32,995 nt of DNA from positions 1-32,995 of the forward strand of contig JAFGPO010000092.1 in assembly GCA_016936155.1 (NCBI GenBank). Reading direction: 5' to 3'. Every line of letters starts with the position of its first letter. Within the stretch, counting starts at the first letter, position 1. The notes below the pieces were generated by a model, which did not search any database, was not told the origin of the DNA, and was given only the letters and a program-made list of their open reading frames with translations. The position numbers were made by a program, and so were the translations under genes. Source of the DNA: Caldifarciminota bacterium (lineage in GTDB: Bacteria > Hydrothermota > Tepidihabitantia > SM23-42). Below are positions 17,571-24,956 of this stretch, in pieces.

Positions 17571-18030
17571 TTACAGGTATTTGCGCAATAGTTCTTCCCT
17601 GGATAAACGGCTGTAGAATGCAGGAGGGATATCAAGCATTGAATACGCACCGTATGCGTGTTCTGTATGTAAGCGATAACACGCGCGCGTGCGTATCAAA
17701 ACTGTCGACCGTATTGAAAAACTGGGCAAAATATGGTCCCTGGCCCATGAGTTCCGGGGAATCAAGGTCAGACATGCGTTCCATCAACTCCTTGTCCGTC
17801 TCAGTATTAAAAAGGTCCGAGCGTGAACCGCCGCACAAAATTGCCACATCCGCATCCTTGCTGAAATCAGTGATCGACGCGATCGGAACATCGTGCACTT
17901 CTTTCTTCACCCTGCCTGGCTCCCGGCTAATGATCTGGACAGGGTCCATGTCAGGATTCTGTTCGAGTGCGCAATGAACACCATGCCCGATATTTCCATA
18001 ACCAACGATCGTCACCCTGATAGTGCTCAT
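17571..18030 (-). pseudogene. ddh: meso-Diaminopimelate dehydrogenase with internal deletion
   Basis: The first frame (18030 downwards, 132 codons) opens with the Rossmann start of Ddh, TIRVTIVGYGNIGHGV, and continues through AILCGGSRSDL to the diagnostic NTVDSFDTHAR; then it becomes nonsense. In another frame, starting at the same point (about 17681-17693) and ending at 17571, the sequence reads ACYRL...AYGAYSMLDIPPAFYS...REELLRKYL, which fits the extreme C terminus of Ddh. About 180-190 residues of the normal roughly 320 are missing, and the join lies in a CGCGCGCG stretch. The active enzyme reductively aminates tetrahydrodipicolinate to meso-diaminopimelate for lysine and peptidoglycan; this copy lacks most of the substrate and dimer domain and cannot work. 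An apparent 20-odd-residue insertion precedes GPYFAQ. A good AAGGAG ribosome site is still present, so the lesion may be recent. Confidence 0.85.
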
Positions 18031-18054
18031 AGTTACGAACTCCTTTCTTAACTC

Positions 18055-18077
18055 AGAATTCCAAGACTCTGAATTCT
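18055..18077. other. Short hairpin in the leader of the ddh pseudogene
   Basis: Arms AGAATTC (18055-18061) and GAATTCT (18071-18077) flank a nine-base loop between the radical SAM gene and the ddh pseudogene. No T tract follows; function is unknown. Confidence 0.3.
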
Positions 18078-18102
18078 CATATCAGAACCGCTGTTTGAGC
18101 TG

Positions 18103-19050
18103 TCATTTCACATAGAGGTAGCTGTTATTCAATTTTTCGGTTTCATTCAAGTGGCGCAGCACATACTGCCCGCAATTGCTGCCGATCAGATTCTCTTCGT
18201 TCTCCCCGATGCTGACGAGCACGTCAAAACCGTTTTGCTGCAGTTCATCGAGCGCGCCGTAACGCTTGTGGGGGTCGTCGGCATCGATGTACGATGTCAG
18301 TTTATTACGCTGCACATTATAGGTGGGATTGAGCGGCGTGATCTTGAACATGAACCGTTCCGGCGCGAAAACATCAATGAGTCTCTTTACATCGAACACA
18401 GATCCCCGGGCAAGGGCGAAATTAAGGGTGATCTTACGATCCCCTTCTTTGAAGTAACAATCTCCATATTCCCGGATGTCCTCGAGCGTGAACTTGGGTA
18501 CCGGCATAAGCTCATCCCGTTCCTTTTCATCTGTGGAATGAATGGAAAACTGCAATTGAAAACGGCCGGCCGTGTATAATCGATCTTTTATTTCAATGAT
18601 CCTCTCGAGGAAACGCTCACATTTTCTGGGCGCGATCGTGGAAACACACCCCATCAGCCCGGGCGCGTGGTATCGCTGAGGGAGAATTTCAAGCACATCA
18701 AGGACTGCTTCATTGTATGCCGGCTCGCCCATACGCGCGAACTGGACCTTGAACTTGTCCGCCGGAACGCGCTGATCAGCATAGCGCCGTGAAACAAGAA
18801 AATCCATTTGAGCAAGGATTTGCTGAGAAGACAGGTGCCCGTGAAAATCCATGCCTGCATCGCACATGCGGCATTTGACCGGGCATCCGCACGACGTTGA
18901 TACAAGCAAGACCCACTTCTGTTCCCGGGTATGCGGCGGCTGAAGGCTCTCCACGCACTCAACGCGCCGGCCATCGCCGAAATCCACGACATAGACGCGG
19001 GCAAGATCATCCCGGCCAAAGGAATTCACTACATTGAAGTCATTAGTCAT
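18103..19050 (-). CDS. RlmN/Cfr-like radical SAM protein
   Basis: The 315-aa protein carries the radical SAM cluster motif C56-x3-C60-x2-C63 (GCPVKCRMC). It follows the RlmN/Cfr order of conserved blocks: FARMGEPAYN (cf. GMGEP), VSTIAP, LQFSIHS, ELMPVPKF, ITPLNPT and SNCGQYV with C293, which aligns with the methyl-carrying cysteine of RlmN. The N-terminal RNA-binding domain of RlmN is absent and I see no Cys seven residues before the cluster, where RlmN has its second catalytic cysteine (C118); a Cys at 54 is nearby. It may therefore be a divergent rRNA/tRNA methyltransferase or a relative with another reaction. The ATG sits in a degenerate ACTAATGAC repeat and has no Shine-Dalgarno, so the true start could be a few codons downstream. 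It lies 63 bases after the mini-ferritin and may share its promoter. Confidence 0.85.
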   Translation of the reverse strand: MTNDFNVVNSFGRDDLARVYVVDFGDGRRVECVESLQPPHTREQKWVLLVSTSCGCPVKCRMCDAGMDFHGHLSSQQILAQMDFLVSRRYADQRVPADKFKVQFARMGEPAYNEAVLDVLEILPQRYHAPGLMGCVSTIAPRKCERFLERIIEIKDRLYTAGRFQLQFSIHSTDEKERDELMPVPKFTLEDIREYGDCYFKEGDRKITLNFALARGSVFDVKRLIDVFAPERFMFKITPLNPTYNVQRNKLTSYIDADDPHKRYGALDELQQNGFDVLVSIGENEENLIGSNCGQYVLRHLNETEKLNNSYLYVK

Positions 19051-19113
19051 TAGTTATTACGTTATTCGTAAATGCGTTGTTTCGTAATTTTCTCGCCTTA
19101 CGCATTACGCAAT

Positions 19114-19395
19114 TTAGTCAATGAGTTCCTCTACTTCCTTCTTCCCCTCTTCCATTTCTTTCACCTGTTCTTTGTCACGACGCAGGAGCAATGTCTGGAA
19201 CTCGCCGACATGTTCTTTTTCTTCTTTGGCGACAGCGAGTAAAACCTTTTTGATATTGTCATCCTGTGTAAGCGCGGCCATCTGTTCGTACAAATTGATC
19301 GCGTCGAGCTCTGCAATGATCCCGGCACGCAGGATCTCGATGTCAAGATTTTCCTTTTTGACTTTTTCAAGGTTTATCGGTATTTGTGACAGCAT
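19114..19395 (-). CDS. Mini-ferritin / rubrerythrin-like two-helix diiron protein
   Basis: The ATG at 19395 follows AGGAGAGG with proper spacing; upstream codons in the frame lie in the promoter. The 93-aa product has two amphipathic helices with iron-ligand candidates E29 and E37 (AELDAINLYEQMA) and an ExxH pair in KEEKEH (E59, H62). Such half-length ferritin-like proteins dimerise to build the four-helix diiron bundle and act in iron storage or peroxide defence; some are encapsulin cargo, but no encapsulin gene is nearby and the acidic C terminus shows no recognisable targeting peptide. It has its own strong promoter and an upstream palindrome, consistent with regulation by metal or oxidative stress (inference). 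Confidence 0.87.
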   Translation of the reverse strand: MLSQIPINLEKVKKENLDIEILRAGIIAELDAINLYEQMAALTQDDNIKKVLLAVAKEEKEHVGEFQTLLLRRDKEQVKEMEEGKKEVEELID

Positions 19396-19422
19396 AATTT
19401 TCCTCTCCTTTCTGGTTTTGCT

Positions 19423-19450
19423 ATTGTATACGCACACGCTGCAAAGTCAA
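19423..19450 (-). promoter_or_regulatory. Sigma70-type promoter of the mini-ferritin
   Basis: On the minus strand TTGACT (19450-19445) and TACAAT (19428-19423) are separated by 16 bases and lie about 28 bases ahead of the ATG. The same boxes recur upstream of the M14 peptidase and the cNMP-binding protein, which supports the assignment. Confidence 0.75.
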
Positions 19451-19475
19451 CGATATTACCAAGATATCCAAGGAA

Positions 19476-19495
19476 ACGTTTGATAAATCAAACGT
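19476..19495. promoter_or_regulatory. Perfect palindrome upstream of the mini-ferritin promoter
   Basis: Arms ACGTTTGAT and ATCAAACGT surround a two-base centre, 26 bases upstream of the -35 box. It could be an operator for a dimeric regulator. Alternatively it is a weak intrinsic terminator for the flavoprotein operon, since on the minus strand the stem is followed by TTCCTT. Confidence 0.45.
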
Positions 19496-19617
19496 CTACA
19501 AAGAAATGGAACATGGGTAATGGTTGCGGAAGCTGGAATACAGCGAAATGCTTTGTATTTTGCGTTATATTACAGCGCTGTTTCAGCATTCAGCAAGTAA
19601 CGTCCAGCGCTTTGCGT

Positions 19618-20496
19618 TTATAGTCTGCCGTTCTTTAAGGAGCGTCCAGCAATCTCCATTGCCGCCTTCACGCCGTCGCCGACTGCGATCGCGACCTGAC
19701 GCGTGTCGCGGTTCTTCACATCACCGATAAAATAAAGTGTCGGGTCGCCCTCAGGGAACTTCTTTTTCAACCCGGGCGAGAGGAAGTCGAACGCCGGGAT
19801 TCGCCCGATCGCATATACGAGGTAATCGCATGCAACGGATAATCGCCGGTCTTGCGTCGCGATTACGACCTGAAGCTCATGTTGCTTTTTCCCGATCGTC
19901 GTGACCTGGCTGTTGTGCATGACCGTGATGTTCCCGGTACTCCGAACCCGGCGCTCCAGCAGCGCAAGCGCGCGGCTGCGAAGGGTACGCTTGACGATCA
20001 TCACTTTATTGCGTTTGCTCAGGTTCAGCGCATAGTCGTATGCCGCATCGCCGGCGCCTATGATGATGATGCGTTTACCCCTGCTTTTACGTATCGGCGC
20101 GATCTCAAAGAGAACCTGACAACCGAATGAGCCGGTATCGAAAGAAGGCTTTCTCGGTGCCGTACCGGACGCGATGACAAGCACATCGGCTTTATAGTTC
20201 CGGCGCGCGCGGATACTGTATTTTTTGTTCTTCTTCGTTATACCGCGCACGCGCTGCATTCGTACTGGTATTTTCCACCGGGCCAGGTGTTCGCGCATAT
20301 TTTGAACAAGATCGTCCCCGGAAATGCCTCTTGCAAAACCCGGGTAGTTCTCGATCCAATGCGCATTCCCGAGCAGGCCGCCGACTTTGTTTTGTTCAAA
20401 AATGAGCGGCTTGAAACCGGTCCGGGTCAGCTGTAGAGCTGCTGCGATTCCGGCCGGGCCTGCGCCGATGATCGCGATACGCGCTTTCGTGCGCAT
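19618..20496 (-). CDS. Thioredoxin-reductase-like FAD/NAD(P) oxidoreductase without CxxC
   Basis: The 292-aa protein has an FAD-binding dinucleotide fold at the start (IAIIGAGPAGIAAA), WIENYPGF typical of the thioredoxin reductase family, a VLVIASGTAPRKP segment, a second nucleotide fold (IIIIGAGDAAYDYAL) and the FAD-binding C-terminal FIGDVKNRDTRQVAIAVGDG. The CxxC redox pair that thioredoxin reductase carries between the two folds is missing, so it is more likely a ferredoxin/flavodoxin-NADP reductase-type or other single-flavin enzyme. Its start overlaps the stop of the hydrolase gene by one base (TGATG). It is the last gene of a three-gene operon. Confidence 0.88.
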   Translation of the reverse strand: MRTKARIAIIGAGPAGIAAALQLTRTGFKPLIFEQNKVGGLLGNAHWIENYPGFARGISGDDLVQNMREHLARWKIPVRMQRVRGITKKNKKYSIRARRNYKADVLVIASGTAPRKPSFDTGSFGCQVLFEIAPIRKSRGKRIIIIGAGDAAYDYALNLSKRNKVMIVKRTLRSRALALLERRVRSTGNITVMHNSQVTTIGKKQHELQVVIATQDRRLSVACDYLVYAIGRIPAFDFLSPGLKKKFPEGDPTLYFIGDVKNRDTRQVAIAVGDGVKAAMEIAGRSLKNGRL

Positions 20497-21080
20497 CAGG
20501 TCGTTTGCAAACCCATGGCTTTCAGCACGTCCTGGGTGTTCACGATCGTGGCGAATCCGTACGAGAGGTTCAACAGGGTCGCTTTATGCATGTCGCTGGT
20601 ATACGTGCGCGTCGCATCATCGAGGAAAAATACGTGAAACCCGCGCATGAAGGCGGAACGCGCCGTGGTTTCACAGCAAAGGTTGGTGAGCACGCCGCAA
20701 ATAATGACCTGCGTCACGCCCTGCGCGCGCAGGCGCTTCTCCAGATCAGAGTGCAGGAACGCGTCGTACTGGTGTTTTTCATAAACAACGGCGCCCTGCA
20801 CATCGAATGCATCGCTCAGGACACTGCGCGGATCATCAACGAGGATATTCTCGCTCCACCACTCGAACATGAGGCTGGGCTTTTCCGTGTCATCGATATG
20901 ACGGGTGAAGACTATTGGACGCTGTGCCTTTTTAACTGCATTGAGCAGCTGCTTGATATTGGCAAGCAGTTTTTCAACATCGGGCACGCATGCATCACTC
21001 AATGAATCGCAGAAATACTTCTGCATGTCGATGACCAGGAGTGCGCACGTATCTTTTTTAATACTGCCGCGTTTAGGCAT
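20496..21080 (-). CDS. Isochorismatase/nicotinamidase-family cysteine hydrolase
   Basis: About 194 aa with the family triad: Asp in ALLVIDMQKYF, Lys in VYEKHQYDAF, and the nucleophile Cys in GVLTNLCCETTARSAF, with the usual cis-peptide region VIICGVL just before it. Members hydrolyse amides such as nicotinamide, ureido acids or carbamoyl compounds, or isochorismate; the substrate cannot be deduced here. An ATG at 21080 follows GAAG at normal distance; a GTG at 21086 that overlaps the peptidase stop is an alternative. It is tightly coupled to the flavoprotein downstream, which hints at a shared redox-related salvage role, but this is speculative. Confidence 0.9.
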   Translation of the reverse strand: MPKRGSIKKDTCALLVIDMQKYFCDSLSDACVPDVEKLLANIKQLLNAVKKAQRPIVFTRHIDDTEKPSLMFEWWSENILVDDPRSVLSDAFDVQGAVVYEKHQYDAFLHSDLEKRLRAQGVTQVIICGVLTNLCCETTARSAFMRGFHVFFLDDATRTYTSDMHKATLLNLSYGFATIVNTQDVLKAMGLQTT

Positions 21081-21082
21081 GG

Positions 21083-23053
21083 TCACTTCACGATAATAAT
21101 CCGCTGTGATATCCCTTGATCCTTATTCTGCAGATAGTAGATGCCTGCGGACAGGGATGAGACATCCAGGGCGGAACGCCCGACCGGGATAATCGCTCTT
21201 GATACTTCCTGACCCACAACATTATAGAATACGACGGGCAATGCATGCGCGTGGCTGTTAAAAACGGCCAGGGCAACGGATGAACGGGTAACCGTCGGGT
21301 AGACTTCGAACAGAGCGGTCAGCGATCGGACGCTGTGTTCTTCGGTTCCGGGGATCACCTGAACGGCTTCGATCGCATCGAGCATGAATTGACTGCTTGC
21401 GACAAGGCGCACGTACATGACCGAATCGAGCCCGGTGGACGCGATATCGAATTCAGTCATTGCGCTGTTCGCGGTTCCCACGGATTGCCAGGACCCGTAC
21501 CAGGAATTGCCCACATACACGGCCGCGGATCCGGTCCCGGATGAACGGAACACCGTGAAATCGTTACCCGCGCCATTGCGGATCGGGAAATCGAATGCGA
21601 GCACGATCCATTTATTGGTATCAAGACGGTACGCATCACTGTCGTGCGGGCCGATCGCCTTTGTCGGATAGGTCAGGTTCGACGAAGTCGTGACGTATTG
21701 AGAACCAATGACACGGGTCACATACACCGGCAGACTCGTATTCGGCATGAGTTTCACGTCGATGTATACGGATGAATCCCCGCTCGAGGGAACCGTGACA
21801 TTACTGATGGTCCTTGGTTCATATCCAGGAGCCATGACCGTAACATTATAGGTCCCGGGCAGATAGAACCGGTGGAAATCGCCGTTCATTGGGCATGAAT
21901 AGCTCTGCCCGTTGCCTGAGCCGACATAGATCAATGCGTAGAGCGGATCACTGGTCAGGGAATCCGTGATTGTGCCGTGTATGCCCTGTCCTGCCTTATC
22001 CATGAAATACATCATTGCCGGGCGGTCCCGGTTGAAAATGACGTCGATCGACTCGGCAGGCGGGGTCTTGGTGTAACACACCTCGATAGACCACCCCATC
22101 TCACCGCCGCACCCGTAGTCATAGTCCTTGGTTGCGCCGTTGATCGGATACATGACGATCGATCCCTGACCGTATGGATAGCCGGTGTATGCGGCATAGC
22201 CCTGGGAAAGATGACGGATCAAATTTTGTTCAGGCGGTGCAATGTATGAGGTGTATGACCACGGTTCCGAGATGCATTTCGTGCCTGCGTGGTATGATGC
22301 ATAAATTACAAAAGGGTGGCGCCAGAAGTGCGCGAGGAATGCGCGGGCTTCATTCTCACTCATGAAATCACTGCCGCAGTTGTACTCGTTCCCCCACATC
22401 CAGCCCCAGTTACGGTTCACGTCGACGCCCCGGCCGTTGTAACGGCTGTTATTGTAATACCCGTCGGGATTGACCAGGGGCGCGATCCAGATCTCGCGCG
22501 TATCGACCAGCCGCTGTACGAGCGTATCAGTCGCGTAGTGCGAAGCGAGGTATGAGAGCATACAGAAATTCACGCCCCAGGCGATCTTTTCGTCGCCATG
22601 GATGTTTCCTTCAAGGTGCAGGGGCGGTTCATCCTCATCCACGTCCGCATTGTCGGATATCCGCATTGCCAGGAGCAGACGGCCTTGGTGGCTGACGCCG
22701 AGCGTCTCAAGATGAAAGAAAGAATACGTGTTCGCAAGCACGATCATTGAATCGCGAATCTGTTCGTAGGTGAGGTACACAGCGCGCTCGGACGTGGACC
22801 GGCTGTTCTTGATGTACACGTCCGCAATATTCGTTTGCACCAGGGTGATCCTGTACCCCCGGCTTTCAATTTCAGAATACATCCGCGGATCGATCTCCCC
22901 CACGATATGGTCTTCGTGTACCTGGTTGATGATCACGCCCATGTGATCCAGTTCTGTGATTTGATCCTGCTGCGTGATATCGATGCGCACAAGATCGAGC
23001 GGAACCTGCGTGTTGTATGAAAATGCGATGAGTGCAATAAATATTATATGCAT
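21083..23053 (-). CDS. Secreted M14 zinc carboxypeptidase with T9SS-type sorting domain
   Basis: The 656-aa protein starts with a short hydrophobic signal-like stretch (MHIIFIALIAFS) after a good AAGGAG site. A propeptide-like region precedes the M14 domain, with zinc ligands H152 and E155 (GNIHGDE) and H255 (YASYHAG), the substrate-binding VNRNW (R214) and catalytic E324 (GWSIEVCYTK). A carboxypeptidase regulatory-like beta domain follows (GIHGTITDS...PGTYNVTVMAPGYEP), then a jelly-roll-like segment. The last 80 residues (FEVYPTVTRSSVAL, YNVVGQEV, LDVSSLSAGIYYL, IIIVK) match type IX secretion (Por) sorting domains. It should be exported and attached to or released from the cell surface, trimming C-terminal residues from peptides. 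It heads a three-gene operon. Confidence 0.92.
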   Translation of the reverse strand: MHIIFIALIAFSYNTQVPLDLVRIDITQQDQITELDHMGVIINQVHEDHIVGEIDPRMYSEIESRGYRITLVQTNIADVYIKNSRSTSERAVYLTYEQIRDSMIVLANTYSFFHLETLGVSHQGRLLLAMRISDNADVDEDEPPLHLEGNIHGDEKIAWGVNFCMLSYLASHYATDTLVQRLVDTREIWIAPLVNPDGYYNNSRYNGRGVDVNRNWGWMWGNEYNCGSDFMSENEARAFLAHFWRHPFVIYASYHAGTKCISEPWSYTSYIAPPEQNLIRHLSQGYAAYTGYPYGQGSIVMYPINGATKDYDYGCGGEMGWSIEVCYTKTPPAESIDVIFNRDRPAMMYFMDKAGQGIHGTITDSLTSDPLYALIYVGSGNGQSYSCPMNGDFHRFYLPGTYNVTVMAPGYEPRTISNVTVPSSGDSSVYIDVKLMPNTSLPVYVTRVIGSQYVTTSSNLTYPTKAIGPHDSDAYRLDTNKWIVLAFDFPIRNGAGNDFTVFRSSGTGSAAVYVGNSWYGSWQSVGTANSAMTEFDIASTGLDSVMYVRLVASSQFMLDAIEAVQVIPGTEEHSVRSLTALFEVYPTVTRSSVALAVFNSHAHALPVVFYNVVGQEVSRAIIPVGRSALDVSSLSAGIYYLQNKDQGISQRIIIVK

Positions 23054-23073
23054 AACAACTCCTTTCCTTGGTC

Positions 23074-23102
23074 ATTGTAAGCACGAACCGGCTGAAAGTC
23101 AA
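23074..23102 (-). promoter_or_regulatory. Sigma70-type promoter of the M14 peptidase operon
   Basis: On the minus strand TTGACT (23102-23097), a 17-base spacer and TACAAT (23079-23074) lie about 20 bases ahead of the ATG, with AAGGAG between. It is nearly identical to the mini-ferritin promoter. Confidence 0.8.
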
Positions 23103-23239
23103 GACACCGTTATACGGCACTTCGTGGCTGTAATAAAACGCTTCGCTGTAACAAGATACAGATAAACAATAACAAATACGCTTTGTGCAATTAAATATTG
23201 CGCAGCGGCGTTTAGCAATGCCTTCCCCTTTTGCGGTTC

Positions 23240-23267
23240 TTGACACTTCCTCGATTTCCTTTACAAT
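23240..23267 (+). promoter_or_regulatory. Sigma70-type promoter of the cNMP-binding protein
   Basis: TTGACA at 23240-23245 and TACAAT at 23262-23267, spacer 16. The -10 box ends seven bases before the ATG at 23274, so transcription would start at or next to the start codon, implying a leaderless mRNA unless the downstream ATG at 23289 is used. Confidence 0.72.
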
Positions 23268-23273
23268 AGAGGT

Positions 23274-23747
23274 ATGATAACACAGGAAATGCTTGAAAAA
23301 ACCAAACTGTTCGGTGATCTCAAGACGTTTCAGTGGCAGGAATTAGTAAAGATAACCAAGGAACAACGGTATATGGAAGGGGATGTTGTATTCAGCGAAG
23401 GTGATGCATCGACCGAGCTCTACATGGTGATCGAGGGAGAGGTTGCGATAACGATAAAAGTCGCGCCCCAGCTCGCTGATTCGAATGTCTTCACGGCGAA
23501 AGCATACGACATTTTCGGCGAATTCGCCTTTGTCGATCCCAAACCGCGCTCTGCTTCTGCCCGCTGCATGACAAAGAGCACGCTGGCGATCATCATGAGC
23601 AGCGATTTTGAAGAAATCACCAAGAAATTCCCGCGTATCGGGCTTAATTTCTACCGTTCCCTTGTCAATCTGTTGAGCGAACGGCTGCGCCGCATGAACG
23701 CCTATTTGCGGGACACCTTCGTCCGTTGTTCTGGTCTTGAGATCTGA
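23274..23747 (+). CDS. Cyclic-nucleotide-binding domain protein
   Basis: The 157-aa product is a single Crp-like cNMP-binding fold: beta-roll segments (GDVVFSEGDASTELYMVIEGEVAI), then the phosphate-binding cassette FGEFAFVDPKPRSASARC with the conserved Glu and Arg, and C-terminal helices. It has no helix-turn-helix, so it is not a transcription factor; stand-alone forms act as regulatory subunits. It probably binds cAMP or a related nucleotide, and an adenylate cyclase lies in the same window. The histone-deacetylase-like gene follows after 17 bases and is likely co-transcribed. The start at 23274 has GAGG directly abutting the ATG, too close for a normal ribosome site, supporting leaderless translation; the ATG at 23289 is the alternative. 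Confidence 0.88.
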   Translation: MITQEMLEKTKLFGDLKTFQWQELVKITKEQRYMEGDVVFSEGDASTELYMVIEGEVAITIKVAPQLADSNVFTAKAYDIFGEFAFVDPKPRSASARCMTKSTLAIIMSSDFEEITKKFPRIGLNFYRSLVNLLSERLRRMNAYLRDTFVRCSGLEI

Positions 23748-23764
23748 CCGGTTGATCCGATAGT

Positions 23765-24664
23765 ATGCACGTTGTCTATACGCCGCGATACACGGCGGAT
23801 ATCGGAACGCACGTATTCCCGACCGAAAAATACAATCTTATTTACCAGATGCTGGCCGGCGAAAAAATAATTCAGAAAAACGATACTATTGCGCCGGTCC
23901 GGCCCAGCGACGATGACCTGCGCGCGATCGTGACTGAAGAATACCTTGATGACCTGCTTCATGCGCGCCTCACTGCCCGCACTTACCCTTCGGAAATGCC
24001 GGTAAAGCAAAATATCATCGATGCCCAGATACTGTGCTGCGGGGGCTCTTTCCAGACTGCCCAGCACGCCATGGTATCCGGTGGGTGTTACCACATCGGC
24101 GGCGGGTTCCACCATGCCTTCCCCGAACATGCTGAAGGTTTCTGCTATCTCAACGACGTCGTTTTTGCCGCGGCCAAAATGCTCAAACAGGGCGTGGATT
24201 GCATCGCGGTCATTGACCTCGATCTTCACCAGGGAAACGGCACGGCAAAGTTCTTTGAGAACGAAACCCGCGTGTTCACGTTTTCAATGCACCAGGAACG
24301 ACTCTATCCGAAAAAAGAACGGTCCTCCCTGGACATAGGCCTGGAGATCGGGATAAAGGATGAAGAATACCTTGAAAAACTCGAGCGCGCCCTGGACCGG
24401 ATATTCAATGATGTCAAACCTTCATTAATTATTTATCTGGCTGGTGCTGATCCCTATATATTCGATCAACTCGGCAACCTGTGCCTTACCCTGGAGGGCC
24501 TGCAGAAACGGGATGAAGCGGTCATTCACCGGGCTTTTGCGAACCGTATCCCGGTCGCGATCGTGCTTGGCGGCGGATATGCCGAGGATGTTCATGACAC
24601 GGTGGAAATACACTGTAATACGGCGCGGATTTTACACAAAACGCTGATTTCGAAAATAAAATAA
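23765..24664 (+). CDS. Histone-deacetylase-family (AcuC/HDAC) zinc amidohydrolase
   Basis: The 299-aa protein has the family's catalytic layout: HIGGGFHHAF with the His-His pair, the metal ligands Asp and His in VIDLDLHQGNGT, and the third ligand Asp in LAGADPYIFDQLG; GGGYA near the end is also typical. Bacterial relatives remove acetyl groups from polyamines, acetoin-pathway enzymes such as acetyl-CoA synthetase, or other small amides and acyl-lysines. It is a little shorter than many AcuC proteins (about 340-380 aa). Its operon partner is a cNMP-binding protein, which suggests but does not prove cyclic-nucleotide control of deacetylation. Confidence 0.93.
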   Translation: MHVVYTPRYTADIGTHVFPTEKYNLIYQMLAGEKIIQKNDTIAPVRPSDDDLRAIVTEEYLDDLLHARLTARTYPSEMPVKQNIIDAQILCCGGSFQTAQHAMVSGGCYHIGGGFHHAFPEHAEGFCYLNDVVFAAAKMLKQGVDCIAVIDLDLHQGNGTAKFFENETRVFTFSMHQERLYPKKERSSLDIGLEIGIKDEEYLEKLERALDRIFNDVKPSLIIYLAGADPYIFDQLGNLCLTLEGLQKRDEAVIHRAFANRIPVAIVLGGGYAEDVHDTVEIHCNTARILHKTLISKIK

Positions 24665-24947
24665 CCGCCTTTTGAAACACCAAGATCCGATCTCTCATAT
24701 GATGAGGAAATCCTGAATCATAATTTCAAATGCCAGAGAAATCACAATGTCAAAATTTCAAATAACGAACAAAATTTCGAAGTTTGTCATATTATCCGCT
24801 CTCAAAAAAGCTAGCAGTAGAGCGGAAAAACCAGCATACCAATATCAGTACACCAGTAGACCAGATATCGTCAGAAGTACGGAATTTATAGTTTTGAATT
24901 TTGAATTTGTTTAGTATTTCGGATTTAGAATTTATTACGTAGCGCAG
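24665..24947. repeat. AT-rich degenerate repeats between convergent genes
   Basis: No gene is visible in this 283-base gap. It holds runs built on 'aatttcaaat'/'gaattttgaattt' words (about 24720-24790 and 24890-24930) and a stretch of 'accagtagaccaga' words (about 24831-24870). These look like dispersed, slipped intergenic repeats. Confidence 0.5.
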
Positions 24948-24956
24948 CTACGTAAT
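24934..24956. terminator. Perfect hairpin over the kinase stop codon
   Basis: Ten-base arms ATTACGTAGC and GCTACGTAAT flank a three-base loop; the stop codon of the Ser/Thr kinase (24950-24948) lies within it. It may act as a terminator or mRNA end for one or both convergent genes, although no long T tract follows on either strand. Confidence 0.45.

Noticed and set aside
17306-17650. A 114-codon minus-strand frame between the PilS-like operon and ddh
   Set aside because: It overlaps the C-terminal part of the ddh pseudogene in another phase and lacks a ribosome site. Part of it could be a remnant of something, but I recognise no family.
19114-19395. An encapsulin nanocompartment system
   Set aside because: The mini-ferritin could be cargo, but no encapsulin shell gene is near and no targeting peptide is evident at its C terminus.
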